IMG/VR virus record: IMGVR_UViG_3300025666_000003
Coordinates: 1-64,000 of that record
DNA length: 64,000 nucleotides
Reading direction: 5' to 3' (one strand)
Source: a virus
The notes beneath the pieces are model-generated. The model ran no database searches. It saw only the letters and a program-made list of their open reading frames with translations, and had not been told where the DNA came from. Of this stretch, positions 52,935-62,120 are shown one piece after another (positions within the stretch are counted from its first letter, which is position 1; every line of letters starts with the position of its first letter). A program made the translations under genes and the position numbers.

Positions 52935-55900
52935 TTTGTAAGTCTATATTTGCTTTTCTAACGTTGAACAATTCTGTTATTAAAACTTCTCGTGTATGCA
53001 TAGATAGATTATGTAAAGGTATTGGACGGCTTTCATTTCTATAATCTTTTATATTAGGATCCCATGTTTTATATTTAACCAAAGCTGACCAAGGTGCACC
53101 TGTCTCTTTTGGATTACTTGGAGTAATGTGAAAAGAACCAACATTAGGAACCTCATAAAAATCTCCTGCAGCTCCTTTATATTTTACACTTTGCTCATAT
53201 GGATCCATCCAGCTAGAATTAAATAAATTATTATTAAAATTTAATTTATCTGACATAAAATTAAAACCATTTTTCATAAATTTTTCACCTTCCTCTACTG
53301 TAAATAAATTTTCTTCTTTAACTTCTCCTTTTGCATTTAGAGTAGATATATATGATTCCATCCATTCTTTTTCAGGTATTACTTGCATTCCACCTACTAA
53401 ACCATTTCCTCCAGCTATTGAAAGTGCTTTTATAGTAAAAGGTTTCATTTTATTAAGTGGGTTGTAAAATTCAGCTTCAAAATCTCTCCATGCTAATAAT
53501 ACTTTTTCATTTAATTCTAAATCTCCACTATTAAGATCTGAAGGTTCATCTCCAAGAGCTGCAACACTATTAGTACCATCCCAATCAATATTAGCAAAAT
53601 CTCCTTTAGAAAACTGATTCATTGTTACATATCCTGGTGACATGTATGCTTTAGGGATTACCATTTGGTTTCCAATGCTATTTACGGATAGTCCGGTACC
53701 TCCGTTACCATCTCCATACATATTAATACCAGAAACGTAATCTTTCATTACATCACCATCTTTGTAAACATTATTAATTTGTGTTATTAGATTATCATAA
53801 GTTGTCTCATAATCATCAGAACCTTTTGGTAAAAGAAGTCCTGTACCAGATGCTGCAGCTTTAGGACTATGCATTTGATAATCACCTACTATTTTTTGAA
53901 TTTGTTTTTTATTTTCTTCTGTAACTTCATAAATATCATGTTCTCCTCCAAACCAACCACGTGCACTTTTTGTAAGAGTAACATATTGACTGTCACCCTT
54001 AATGTTTTTCTTCCATAAAGCAGCTTCAGGTTCACCTGTCAGTACTTTAACTTTTCCATCTGCTGTATAAAGATTCACTGTTGAGTTAGCTTGAAGAACT
54101 CCTTCTTTATTTACTTTATTCCATACATTAAAACCATTTTCTACTCTACCCGTTCCAAAGGGACCCTTAGAAGCTCTCATAGCTTTTGCACCAAGTAAAT
54201 CTCTGTAATATAAATAATTATTGTTATCAATTGTAACTGGCTTACCATCTATAATTCTTTGCGTAGGTCTTTCAATTAAATTTCTTGATGTACCATCCGC
54301 TTGTAATTTTTCAATAAATTCAAATTTACTTAATTGTGAACCTGATTCATCAAAAATTGCATTTATATCTTCAGTATTATACCCATTGTCTAGAAGTCTT
54401 CTTTCTACTGCTGCAGCCATTTTAAGTTTACTATCTTGATAGTTTTTTTGATTATCAAGACTTACAGTAAATTTATCAGAGTTTATAATTAAATTTGCAT
54501 GCATTTGTTGTAACACACCTCCATCTTCAGTAAGTGTAGGATTTTCTTTTAAATAACTAGTTACTCTATTAACAATACCTTCTAATCTTTTAGCAGGAAA
54601 GTTTACGCCTTGACTTGTAAAAGCTTCATTTAATTCATGTACAGTTTCATAATCTGGAGTTCCTTGATTTTCTTGTCGGTTTGCTGCATTTTGTTCCCAA
54701 GCTTGCCTTGCGTAATTCCCTACAGGTTTATTTAAAAAATCATACCATTTCCCTTTACCAGTTCCTCCACCAGATTCTTCTTGTCTTTTTACTCTATCAA
54801 TATCAGCCTGCTGCATTCCAAATTGATACGGTTTCTGCCCAGTACCATCACCAGTCCCATTTAATAAATCTTTTATTTCAGCATCAGTTATTAAGTTTTT
54901 ACCTTCTAAATAACCAAAAAATGTTGTATATTCTTCAATAAGAGGTCTGTTAATATTTTCAAGATTATGTTTAGCTTGTTGTTCAGCAATTTCAAACATA
55001 TTTTGGGGTGGTGTAGTTTGTCCTGTTCCTCTTGGTTTAGTAAAAAAAGTGTTATGCATATCAGGATTTTCTACAATCTTACCACTATATGGATCAATTT
55101 TATCTATACCATTATCTAATCTAAACTTTTGTATCATATTTAGCTTTTCACCTGTATTTCTAGCTTTTACTCTAGACATAGCTGCAGCATCTTTAAGCTC
55201 CTGAACTTTATATGGATTAGCTTCAATATCAATACCTGCATTTCTAAAGGCCCAATTCTCAGCACCCTCTTTCATATCTTTTTGCATAAAAAATGAAGCC
55301 ATACCTGCATCTACTTTTTGTCTTAATGATTTAAGATCACCATATGGATTTTCAAAACCTGTTGAAGTAGATAGTGTATTTTGTCCTGTACCAAGAAGTT
55401 TTTGAACGTATTTTGATTGTTCTAAAACAGTTGTATTAATACCTGCACTTTCTTTTAACTTTTCTAAATATGTCATAGATTCAACACTACCATTACCACC
55501 ATCAATATTTTTCTGTACTTCTATTGATTTATTTTTAGTAGCTCTCCCACTATCTTCTAAAGTTTTTACTCTATCTTCATTTAATTTTTTAAGAGTATTA
55601 AAACTAGTTTGAAGGTATTCCATTTCTGCAGCTTCCTTACTATCTCCAAACTGTGCAGCATTATTATATGCAAAATCTTTTCTAGTTACATAAGATTGTG
55701 TTCTATATACTGCACCAATTGCAGGATCAGATCCTAAAGTAGCTTCAAATATTTTATAAAGCGGATCCATAGCTGCTTCACCATTAGTTTTCTTAATGAC
55801 CCATTTACCATCAGGACTAAAATCAATTGATTCAACGTTAAGATCTGCTTTTATAGCTAAATCTTCAATTCTTTCACCTACATTTATGTATGATGTATAT

Positions 55901-56400
55901 TCAGCATTACCAAATGTCATTGATTCTTCATCATTACTTTCTTTGAATTCTTCTCTACGATAATCCATCTCTCTTATACCAGTATCCCAGTATTGAGACT
56001 TCATTTCAGCATCCATAGAATTCTTTAAGCTTTTTGCACGAGATCTTTTTCGCATGTAATTCTTAGTCCATGCCATATCTTTCATAAGAAATTTATTCTC
56101 ATAAAAAGGTTTGAATACTTGACTAGCTTGAGATACGTTTTGTTCTAATGATAAATCTAAACCAGCTACTCTATTTAGATTAAATTCTATATCTTTTAAA
56201 TATTCCTCTTTTCTTTCAATATTTGGTTCTCTTGTAAGATCCGCATACATATACTGACCATACATTTTATTAATTGATTTCCAGTTTTGATCATACTGAT
56301 TTTGCTTAGCCTGCATTAAACCACCATAGAAATTCAAGTCCGGTTGAAAGGGTTGAATTTCTGGTATAAAATCTGTAACTCCTTGAAGATAAGTTGCCAT
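52924..56400 (-). CDS. Virion-associated cargo-like protein, 1158 aa
   Basis: No enzyme motif recognised. The start MATYLQGVTDFIPEIQPFQPD, a Gln/Asn/Tyr-rich N-terminal helical region, and then about 1000 residues of alternating helical and Gly/Asn-rich segments resemble the large proteins next to the RNA polymerase genes of crAss-like phages. Some of those are ejected with the polymerase. No membrane segment, signal peptide or cysteine cluster. It overlaps the 2255-aa gene by 11 bases. A hairpin lies just upstream, at the end of the preceding 1140-aa gene. Confidence 0.65.
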   Translation of the reverse strand: MATYLQGVTDFIPEIQPFQPDLNFYGGLMQAKQNQYDQNWKSINKMYGQYMYADLTREPNIERKEEYLKDIEFNLNRVAGLDLSLEQNVSQASQVFKPFYENKFLMKDMAWTKNYMRKRSRAKSLKNSMDAEMKSQYWDTGIREMDYRREEFKESNDEESMTFGNAEYTSYINVGERIEDLAIKADLNVESIDFSPDGKWVIKKTNGEAAMDPLYKIFEATLGSDPAIGAVYRTQSYVTRKDFAYNNAAQFGDSKEAAEMEYLQTSFNTLKKLNEDRVKTLEDSGRATKNKSIEVQKNIDGGNGSVESMTYLEKLKESAGINTTVLEQSKYVQKLLGTGQNTLSTSTGFENPYGDLKSLRQKVDAGMASFFMQKDMKEGAENWAFRNAGIDIEANPYKVQELKDAAAMSRVKARNTGEKLNMIQKFRLDNGIDKIDPYSGKIVENPDMHNTFFTKPRGTGQTTPPQNMFEIAEQQAKHNLENINRPLIEEYTTFFGYLEGKNLITDAEIKDLLNGTGDGTGQKPYQFGMQQADIDRVKRQEESGGGTGKGKWYDFLNKPVGNYARQAWEQNAANRQENQGTPDYETVHELNEAFTSQGVNFPAKRLEGIVNRVTSYLKENPTLTEDGGVLQQMHANLIINSDKFTVSLDNQKNYQDSKLKMAAAVERRLLDNGYNTEDINAIFDESGSQLSKFEFIEKLQADGTSRNLIERPTQRIIDGKPVTIDNNNYLYYRDLLGAKAMRASKGPFGTGRVENGFNVWNKVNKEGVLQANSTVNLYTADGKVKVLTGEPEAALWKKNIKGDSQYVTLTKSARGWFGGEHDIYEVTEENKKQIQKIVGDYQMHSPKAAASGTGLLLPKGSDDYETTYDNLITQINNVYKDGDVMKDYVSGINMYGDGNGGTGLSVNSIGNQMVIPKAYMSPGYVTMNQFSKGDFANIDWDGTNSVAALGDEPSDLNSGDLELNEKVLLAWRDFEAEFYNPLNKMKPFTIKALSIAGGNGLVGGMQVIPEKEWMESYISTLNAKGEVKEENLFTVEEGEKFMKNGFNFMSDKLNFNNNLFNSSWMDPYEQSVKYKGAAGDFYEVPNVGSFHITPSNPKETGAPWSALVKYKTWDPNIKDYRNESRPIPLHNLSMHTREVLITELFNVRKANIDLQNGR

Positions 56401-56438
56401 GTCTATTATTTATTATAAATGTATTAAAATTTTATAAG

Positions 56439-56465
56439 TTTAGTAAACCTATAAAGTTTACTAAA
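56439..56465 (-). terminator. Hairpin at the end of the 1140-aa gene
   Basis: TTTAGTAAAC (56439-56448) and GTTTACTAAA (56456-56465) form a perfect 10-base-pair stem with a 7-base loop. It covers the stop codon of the leftward 1140-aa gene and is followed on that strand by A/T-rich sequence with TTTT. It could be a weak terminator or an mRNA 3'-end/processing element between virion genes. Confidence 0.5.
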
Positions 56466-59400
56466 ACATGAAAGGGAATACATTTGAACCCATAACATAC
56501 CCACCATCTTGTTGATATTGTGACATTGCATTGTCTACATCACTTCCAGCATAACCAGCTTGTTTAGCTAAAGCATCTCTGGCAGCTTTTTGTGCTACTG
56601 CAGCAGGTATACCTTGATCTAAATATTGCTGGAACCATTCATCATATGTCTTAGCTGTACGTTCACCTGTAAACTTTTTCTTCTCCCCTGTATAATCCAT
56701 TTGACCACCTACAGATGGGTCAACTGAATACTGCGGATACATTTGATTAAGTGCATCTGTTTTCCATCTATTGGTAATTGCTCCTGTATACAATCCTCTA
56801 CCTTGAGCTCTTGATTGAGCCATTGAATTATCATATTGTTGATTAGCAATTGTATTTTGATCATACAATCTTTGATTTTTCTGAGCTTCTAACATACGCT
56901 CTTGATTTCTAACACCTACGTTAGCTTGTTCAAATTGATTTGCTATTCCAACATTTTGTGTATTGTGTCTTGAAATTGCTTCTGCAGTATTTCCTGCTAA
57001 TTGACCTTGTATAGAACTTGCTCTTGCGGATGCTGCTTGTGGTCCTGTAAATTGAGATAAACCTTCCATCATTGAAGCAGCACCTGCTGTAGCTAGATTA
57101 GCATCAAATCTTGGATCAGTAAATGTAGGATCCATTTCTTCAAGATCAACACCTGGTGCCCACGGCATGTACTTGTTGATTCTTGATCTGTCCATTATGT
57201 TACCTGCAATGTTTACTTCATCTTGCAACCACCATGGAGCGGGTCCTCTTGGGCCATCAGGTTCAATATCTACTTCTGTTTTCTTTCTTTCTTTTTCTTC
57301 TTTTAAATCTTCTTCACCATATCCATAGTTACTTATACCAGCTAATTGACCTGCAGTTGTATTTCCATATATTGATTGTGATAAATCATCACTAAAATCA
57401 TCAATAGGTGATACATTTGGAAACCTCTGACCTGTTTCATCTGAAGCACCCATTTGAACATTATTTGCAAAACTACGTAAAGCATACTGTTTATCTTGAT
57501 CTGTATAAAGACCTTTATCAACATTATCAGTTAAAGTTGTATAACCATGGAAAGTAGCTTGTTGAAGTGCTCTTTCTTTTCCGCTAGCTTCAAGAGGAAC
57601 TCCAATCAGCTTTGATGCATTCTGAATAGTAGTCCAACCTTTTTCTTTATACGTTTTGATTAGTTCTTTGCCTTCTTCTAAAGTTTTAACAATTTTTTTA
57701 TTTACCAATTCCTGAGCTGTTTTTAAACCTCTTCCACTATCTATAAATACTCTTGAGTTAATATCATTAGCACCAAGTTTAAGATTTCTTTCTTGATGTT
57801 TTAAGAATGAAGCTATGATTTGATCATCTGTAGGTTTGGTATAACCTCTAGCACTCCATGTTTTACCATACTTTCCAGGTTTTCCATTTTTCCCTTTTCT
57901 TTTATATGATTCTTTATTATCTAAAGCTGCCAAAGTTTGTTTAATAATTTCTGCTCTTACTATAGGATCTTTTACTGAAGCTACTAAAGCCTGATATTGT
58001 CCAGCTTCTACACGAGTAGCGTCTCCACCCCAAGAATCTATATCAGTACCTGAGTATTCAGGAAAAGTATTTTGTGTTTTTGTTATTTTTCTTCTCTTAC
58101 CATCATTACCAATAACTACTAACACTTTATTAGCTTTCTCAGCTTCATTAAATTTAAAATATTTAGCTCTTTTATACTCAGCTTCTGTTTTATAGTCTGA
58201 TCTATTAATAACTATTTCACCTTCCTTTTTTGCTCCACCCCCTTGATATTTATCAAGTTGACCACCACTTCTATAACTTGAATTACCATAATTCATTTCT
58301 GAATTTGGCATCATGTATCCTTCAGGCATCATATGATATCCTTCAGGTGTAGATTCTCCTCCAGTTTGAAATGTTGTTGAAACTCTAGGTTTTTTTCTTT
58401 GATGAAATAAATCATATACTCTATCACCAAATGTTCTATTATATATATCTTCAGCTTCTTGATTTGAACCATATACATTTAAATCTGCATTTGGATTATA
58501 ATGAAAACTTTTATTTCCTTTTTGTACATATTCAGGACTGTTTGTAAATTCTTCAGAATTAGGATCTAATCCAATTTGATTATAAGAAGTATTATCTGCA
58601 TCATTAAGATCATTAGTAGAAAACATAGTTTCTGGTAGTAAAGAAACACCTGTTTGAGCTTGAGGTATAAATCTTTGTAAACTACCTCCATTTCGTGCCA
58701 TTGGCATTTCTTCACAAGGAACACATTTATCTTGCATTATTGTTTGACCATTAGCTAAAGGCATAGGAACTTTTATCATACAAGGACATTTATCAATTGC
58801 ATCCATACTATTTTGTAAATACCCAGGAGTAGGTTTGCCCCAATCCATTCTATGCATCATTCTACGTTGAAAGTTTTTTTCATATTTAACTTTTTCTTCT
58901 GGAGTCATTGATGGATTAGGTGTAGGTGAAATAATTTTTTCAAAATTTTGTCGGTTAAGATTGTATTCATTCTTTTTCTCCCACCAATCTTTTTCCTCTT
59001 GAGACCATTTTGTTGGATCTGAAAGATTAGGATTATCTTTTAAATAATCTATTGTTTCTTGATCATTTTTAAACTCTTTTGGAAAAACTTCTCCATCCTT
59101 TTGATATTTAGGAATAAATCTATTAAGAGGAGCTACTGATTCATAACCGTATCTAGCTAATGGCATTTCCTCCATTGGCTGCTGTTGTTGCTGTTGTTGA
59201 TCCTGTTGAGCTAATTGTTGTTGTTCTTGCAACATCTCTTCTGGTAAAATATCTTGATCAGTAAGCCCCATCTTTTCCATGTAGGGTCTAGCAACTTGAG
59301 GAATACCTTGTTCAAAGTTTTTTAAAGATTCTTGTGCTAAAGCAAGTGCACCGAGTTTCATTTGAAACTCTTGTATCATTAATTCAGCAGTAGCAATATC

Positions 59401-59883
59401 TTTTTTATCAGAATTAGGACTCTGTAAAATTTCTCTATATTTATTAATATCATATTGCTTAGCTAATTCTGCAGGAGTGTATCCTCTTTTAGATTTACCT
59501 TTTTTATCAACTTTACCAAACATTGCTAAGACTTTTGGATCTTTAATCTTCATTTGATTAAAGTCACTAAAGATAAATGTATTAGCTGGAAGATTTAATG
59601 GTGTTCCTCCATTATTATGTCGTTTACCACCAATTACATAAGTTTCTGCAAAGTTATCTCCATTAATATCACCGTATGCAACTTCACCTTTTTCAGCTTC
59701 TAAATTAGCATTTTCCCTAGCTACTGGTTTTAAAGTACGGGAAGTTGATGTATTTTGCATTTTATTTTCATTAACATCTGCACCACCAAAGTTTCCAAAT
59801 TGTTCTGGAACTGTGTTACTATAACCATTTGCAGCGCCTCCTGCTTTAGCTTGCGGTAATCTTTTTATTCTTACTCTACGCAT
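56461..59883 (-). CDS. Virion-associated cargo-like protein with Gln-rich tract and Gly-Gly motifs, 1140 aa
   Basis: Starts MRRVRIKRLPQAKAGGA, like the next upstream protein (MKKRVRVYKAGGA). Residues about 60-130 form a compact segment (KGEVAYGDINGD, GGKRHNNGGTPLNLP) that I associate with crAss-like structural or cargo proteins. A Gln-rich tract follows (about 220-240), then two copies of a short motif, EEMPLAR...LNRFIPKYQKDG and EEMPMAR...LQRFIPQAQTG. Between the copies lies a CPC...CVPC cysteine cluster, a possible zinc site. The centre is basic and helical, and the C-terminal 150 residues are Gln/Ala/Tyr-rich. No catalytic motif. Probably packaged and ejected with the polymerase. Confidence 0.7.
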   Translation of the reverse strand: MRRVRIKRLPQAKAGGAANGYSNTVPEQFGNFGGADVNENKMQNTSTSRTLKPVARENANLEAEKGEVAYGDINGDNFAETYVIGGKRHNNGGTPLNLPANTFIFSDFNQMKIKDPKVLAMFGKVDKKGKSKRGYTPAELAKQYDINKYREILQSPNSDKKDIATAELMIQEFQMKLGALALAQESLKNFEQGIPQVARPYMEKMGLTDQDILPEEMLQEQQQLAQQDQQQQQQQPMEEMPLARYGYESVAPLNRFIPKYQKDGEVFPKEFKNDQETIDYLKDNPNLSDPTKWSQEEKDWWEKKNEYNLNRQNFEKIISPTPNPSMTPEEKVKYEKNFQRRMMHRMDWGKPTPGYLQNSMDAIDKCPCMIKVPMPLANGQTIMQDKCVPCEEMPMARNGGSLQRFIPQAQTGVSLLPETMFSTNDLNDADNTSYNQIGLDPNSEEFTNSPEYVQKGNKSFHYNPNADLNVYGSNQEAEDIYNRTFGDRVYDLFHQRKKPRVSTTFQTGGESTPEGYHMMPEGYMMPNSEMNYGNSSYRSGGQLDKYQGGGAKKEGEIVINRSDYKTEAEYKRAKYFKFNEAEKANKVLVVIGNDGKRRKITKTQNTFPEYSGTDIDSWGGDATRVEAGQYQALVASVKDPIVRAEIIKQTLAALDNKESYKRKGKNGKPGKYGKTWSARGYTKPTDDQIIASFLKHQERNLKLGANDINSRVFIDSGRGLKTAQELVNKKIVKTLEEGKELIKTYKEKGWTTIQNASKLIGVPLEASGKERALQQATFHGYTTLTDNVDKGLYTDQDKQYALRSFANNVQMGASDETGQRFPNVSPIDDFSDDLSQSIYGNTTAGQLAGISNYGYGEEDLKEEKERKKTEVDIEPDGPRGPAPWWLQDEVNIAGNIMDRSRINKYMPWAPGVDLEEMDPTFTDPRFDANLATAGAASMMEGLSQFTGPQAASARASSIQGQLAGNTAEAISRHNTQNVGIANQFEQANVGVRNQERMLEAQKNQRLYDQNTIANQQYDNSMAQSRAQGRGLYTGAITNRWKTDALNQMYPQYSVDPSVGGQMDYTGEKKKFTGERTAKTYDEWFQQYLDQGIPAAVAQKAARDALAKQAGYAGSDVDNAMSQYQQDGGYVMGSNVFPFMF
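59178..59229 (-). repeat. CAA/CAG-rich tract encoding poly-Gln
   Basis: A run of CAA/CAG-type triplets inside the 1140-aa gene encodes a Gln-rich segment (seven Gln in a row before PMEEMP). Triplet repeats of this kind vary in length by slippage, so this part of the protein may differ between isolates. A shorter Gln/Met/Pro tract occurs in the 722-aa gene near 61890-61935. Confidence 0.6.
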
Positions 59884-59892
59884 AATACAAAT

Positions 59893-62061
59893 TTATATAA
59901 ATTCTAGTTCTCCACCACTATTAATGAAGTCTTCTATATCTTCTTCACTCATATACATTTCATCACCTATCTGTCCACCTTTTTGTGATACACCTCTGAA
60001 TCCTTGTTGATTTGGTCTAAAGTTACCTTGTTGACCCCAGTCACCTACTTTCTTTTTTCTTGTTACAGGGTTAAAAGCTTCAGCATTAGTTTGATCTTCC
60101 AACCATTTGTCTCTTGATTTTTCAGCTGGTTTTTCAAATATGTTACCTATAGTCCAGTTAGCTTTTGCATTAAAACCTTGAACCAATTTTTCACCATCAA
60201 TATTATACATATCTTTTTTTTCATAATCTACATCAGCTTTTCCTTGATTATCTCTATCATTTTGTGTAATTAATCCATCATTTTGATAGTTTCCATCTTC
60301 ACCCATTGTAATTCCAGGTGTATAATTTTCATTTGTAAATGAATTAGTTATGTTTTTCATTAAAAATGGATTTTCAACTTGACTATTAAGACTGCCACCA
60401 ACATCTTCGTTAATATCAAATGAAGGGTTTCCTTGAAAATCTCTACATACACCATCTGCGCCTTTAAAATAACCAGGCTTGCAAGTTTCTAGACCCATCT
60501 GTGCTCTACTTAAGTTACCATTTTCTTGTCTTTGTTCAGGTCTACCTTGACGTACTTTATTCCACATATTTTGGAATACATTAGTACCACCTGTATCATT
60601 ACCTTGGATACCTTGCTGTGTTTTCCATTTCATTCTTTCAAATATATTACCTTCATCTGGAACTTTGTACCCTGCATCAATGGCATCACGTCTTTGTTCA
60701 ACAGTCATGTTTTCTGTATCACGTTTATTAATTCTACCTCTACTGTTAACAGGTGCATCTATCATAGGCATTTGTTGATTACCTAGTCGATTCATCATAC
60801 CATCTGATCCTCTATACATTGTAGGTGCTTCATAATTTTCTAATGCTGCACCAGGTACTATATTTGTTCCATATGTAGTTGTCCATTCTTGTGGTCTACC
60901 TCTTCTGCTTGCTTTAGTTACCTTAGTTTGTGTAGCATCATTGTAATTTATCCCTCCTGTATAAGGATTACCTTCCATATCTCTAGCATTACTGGCTTGT
61001 GCCCAAGAACCTTGGTATTCTACACCTCTGTTGAATGGTATTAAATCTCTCCAATTTCTTTTACCTTTCATTTTTTTATCAAATAAACCAGGATAAATGT
61101 TTTGTCCAGTTGATGTTTTACCAATTATACCACTATTAATTCTTCTTTGATTATTTATTTGCTGATCAATATACTTATCTCTTTCAGCTTGTATTCTTCT
61201 AGCTTCTGCATCATCTTTAACTTCACCTTCTGTTTGATATTTTTGTATACCACCTTTAGAAAATCTTGTAAGATCACCATCTACAAATCCACCATACTGG
61301 TTCATTTGTTGTTGTTCTTGGATCATTGCTTCATACTGCTCTTCAGCTTGCTTCTTTAAACTAGATTCATTTGAAGCTTCTTTAAGACCACTCATAAATT
61401 CTTCCTTAATTCTTTTTCTATCTCCTAGTGCACTATCTGTAATAGTTGCTTTAGTAACTTTAGGCTGTTCAGGTTGACCTACATCACCCATTTGTTTTTT
61501 AGCAAGTTTCATTACATTACTAACAAATTTCTTTTTACTTATTTGACCACCTTTTTTTGCTTCTACAAGTTCATCATCATACAAGTATGACTCATCAAGA
61601 TCTTCATTCATCATTTGATCATTCATCATTTGATTAGCTGATGGTTGTGATTGTATCATTTGTTCTTGCATTCCAGAATATTCAGGAGCTGTTTCTGCTG
61701 CAAGGTCATCTTGTGGTTTTGGAATTCTTTTTTCATTAAATGAATCAACAACTGAACTTATCATTTTAGATAATTCTTCAGGATTTATTTGATCTTTAAG
61801 TTGTTTAAGTAAAGCTTCATAAATTATTTGTGGTTCTTCACCTTCTTCTAATGCTTGTGAAATAACACTAAGTAATTGTTGTTTTGGATCAACTTGTTGT
61901 TGTTGCATAGGTTGCATAGGTTGTTGTTCCATAGGATATTGTGCTTCAGCCATATTACCGCCTTCCTGCACTCTATTCATAAACTGAGCTGTCCTATTTA
62001 CATAAGCTCCTGCTCCTTCTGTAGCACCTCCTGCTTTATATACTCTTACACGTTTCTTCAT
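59893..62061 (-). CDS. Virion-associated protein rich in Gln and Gly-Gly motifs, 722 aa
   Basis: Starts MKKRVRVYKAGGATEGAG, very like the following gene. It has a Gln/Met/Pro-rich segment (about residues 40-62) and repeated short Gly-Gly motifs (VYKAGG, AKKGGQ, QYGG, FSKGG, SQKGGQ). The C-terminal end is acidic, SEEDIEDFINSGGELEFI, and resembles the end of the 622-aa protein. No enzyme motif is seen. The gene follows a 59-base gap that holds a TAGTATATT motif shared with other leftward genes. It is probably a minor virion or cargo protein; an assembly or scaffold function is possible. Confidence 0.7.
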   Translation of the reverse strand: MKKRVRVYKAGGATEGAGAYVNRTAQFMNRVQEGGNMAEAQYPMEQQPMQPMQQQQVDPKQQLLSVISQALEEGEEPQIIYEALLKQLKDQINPEELSKMISSVVDSFNEKRIPKPQDDLAAETAPEYSGMQEQMIQSQPSANQMMNDQMMNEDLDESYLYDDELVEAKKGGQISKKKFVSNVMKLAKKQMGDVGQPEQPKVTKATITDSALGDRKRIKEEFMSGLKEASNESSLKKQAEEQYEAMIQEQQQMNQYGGFVDGDLTRFSKGGIQKYQTEGEVKDDAEARRIQAERDKYIDQQINNQRRINSGIIGKTSTGQNIYPGLFDKKMKGKRNWRDLIPFNRGVEYQGSWAQASNARDMEGNPYTGGINYNDATQTKVTKASRRGRPQEWTTTYGTNIVPGAALENYEAPTMYRGSDGMMNRLGNQQMPMIDAPVNSRGRINKRDTENMTVEQRRDAIDAGYKVPDEGNIFERMKWKTQQGIQGNDTGGTNVFQNMWNKVRQGRPEQRQENGNLSRAQMGLETCKPGYFKGADGVCRDFQGNPSFDINEDVGGSLNSQVENPFLMKNITNSFTNENYTPGITMGEDGNYQNDGLITQNDRDNQGKADVDYEKKDMYNIDGEKLVQGFNAKANWTIGNIFEKPAEKSRDKWLEDQTNAEAFNPVTRKKKVGDWGQQGNFRPNQQGFRGVSQKGGQIGDEMYMSEEDIEDFINSGGELEFI

Positions 62062-62079
62062 TATAAACTTTATATATAT

Positions 62080-62095
62080 TAATATACTAAATTTT
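62080..62095 (-). promoter_or_regulatory. Shared AT-rich motif upstream of leftward genes
   Basis: TAATATACTAAATTTT here is identical to 8443-8458, and a shorter form (AATATACTA) lies at 33412-33420. All three precede leftward genes (722-aa, metallophosphoesterase and 1994-aa), and in two of them the motif is about 20-30 bases before the ATG. It might be a phage promoter or a start-region element; AT-rich chance similarity cannot be excluded. Confidence 0.35.
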
Positions 62096-62120
62096 GATGT
62101 ATTGTTTAAACTTTATAAAT

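Noticed and set aside
59178-59229. Poly-Gln tract as evidence of a frameshift or assembly error
   Set aside because: The frame continues without a break on both sides and a similar Gln-rich segment occurs in the neighbouring 722-aa protein, so it is a real feature of these proteins.
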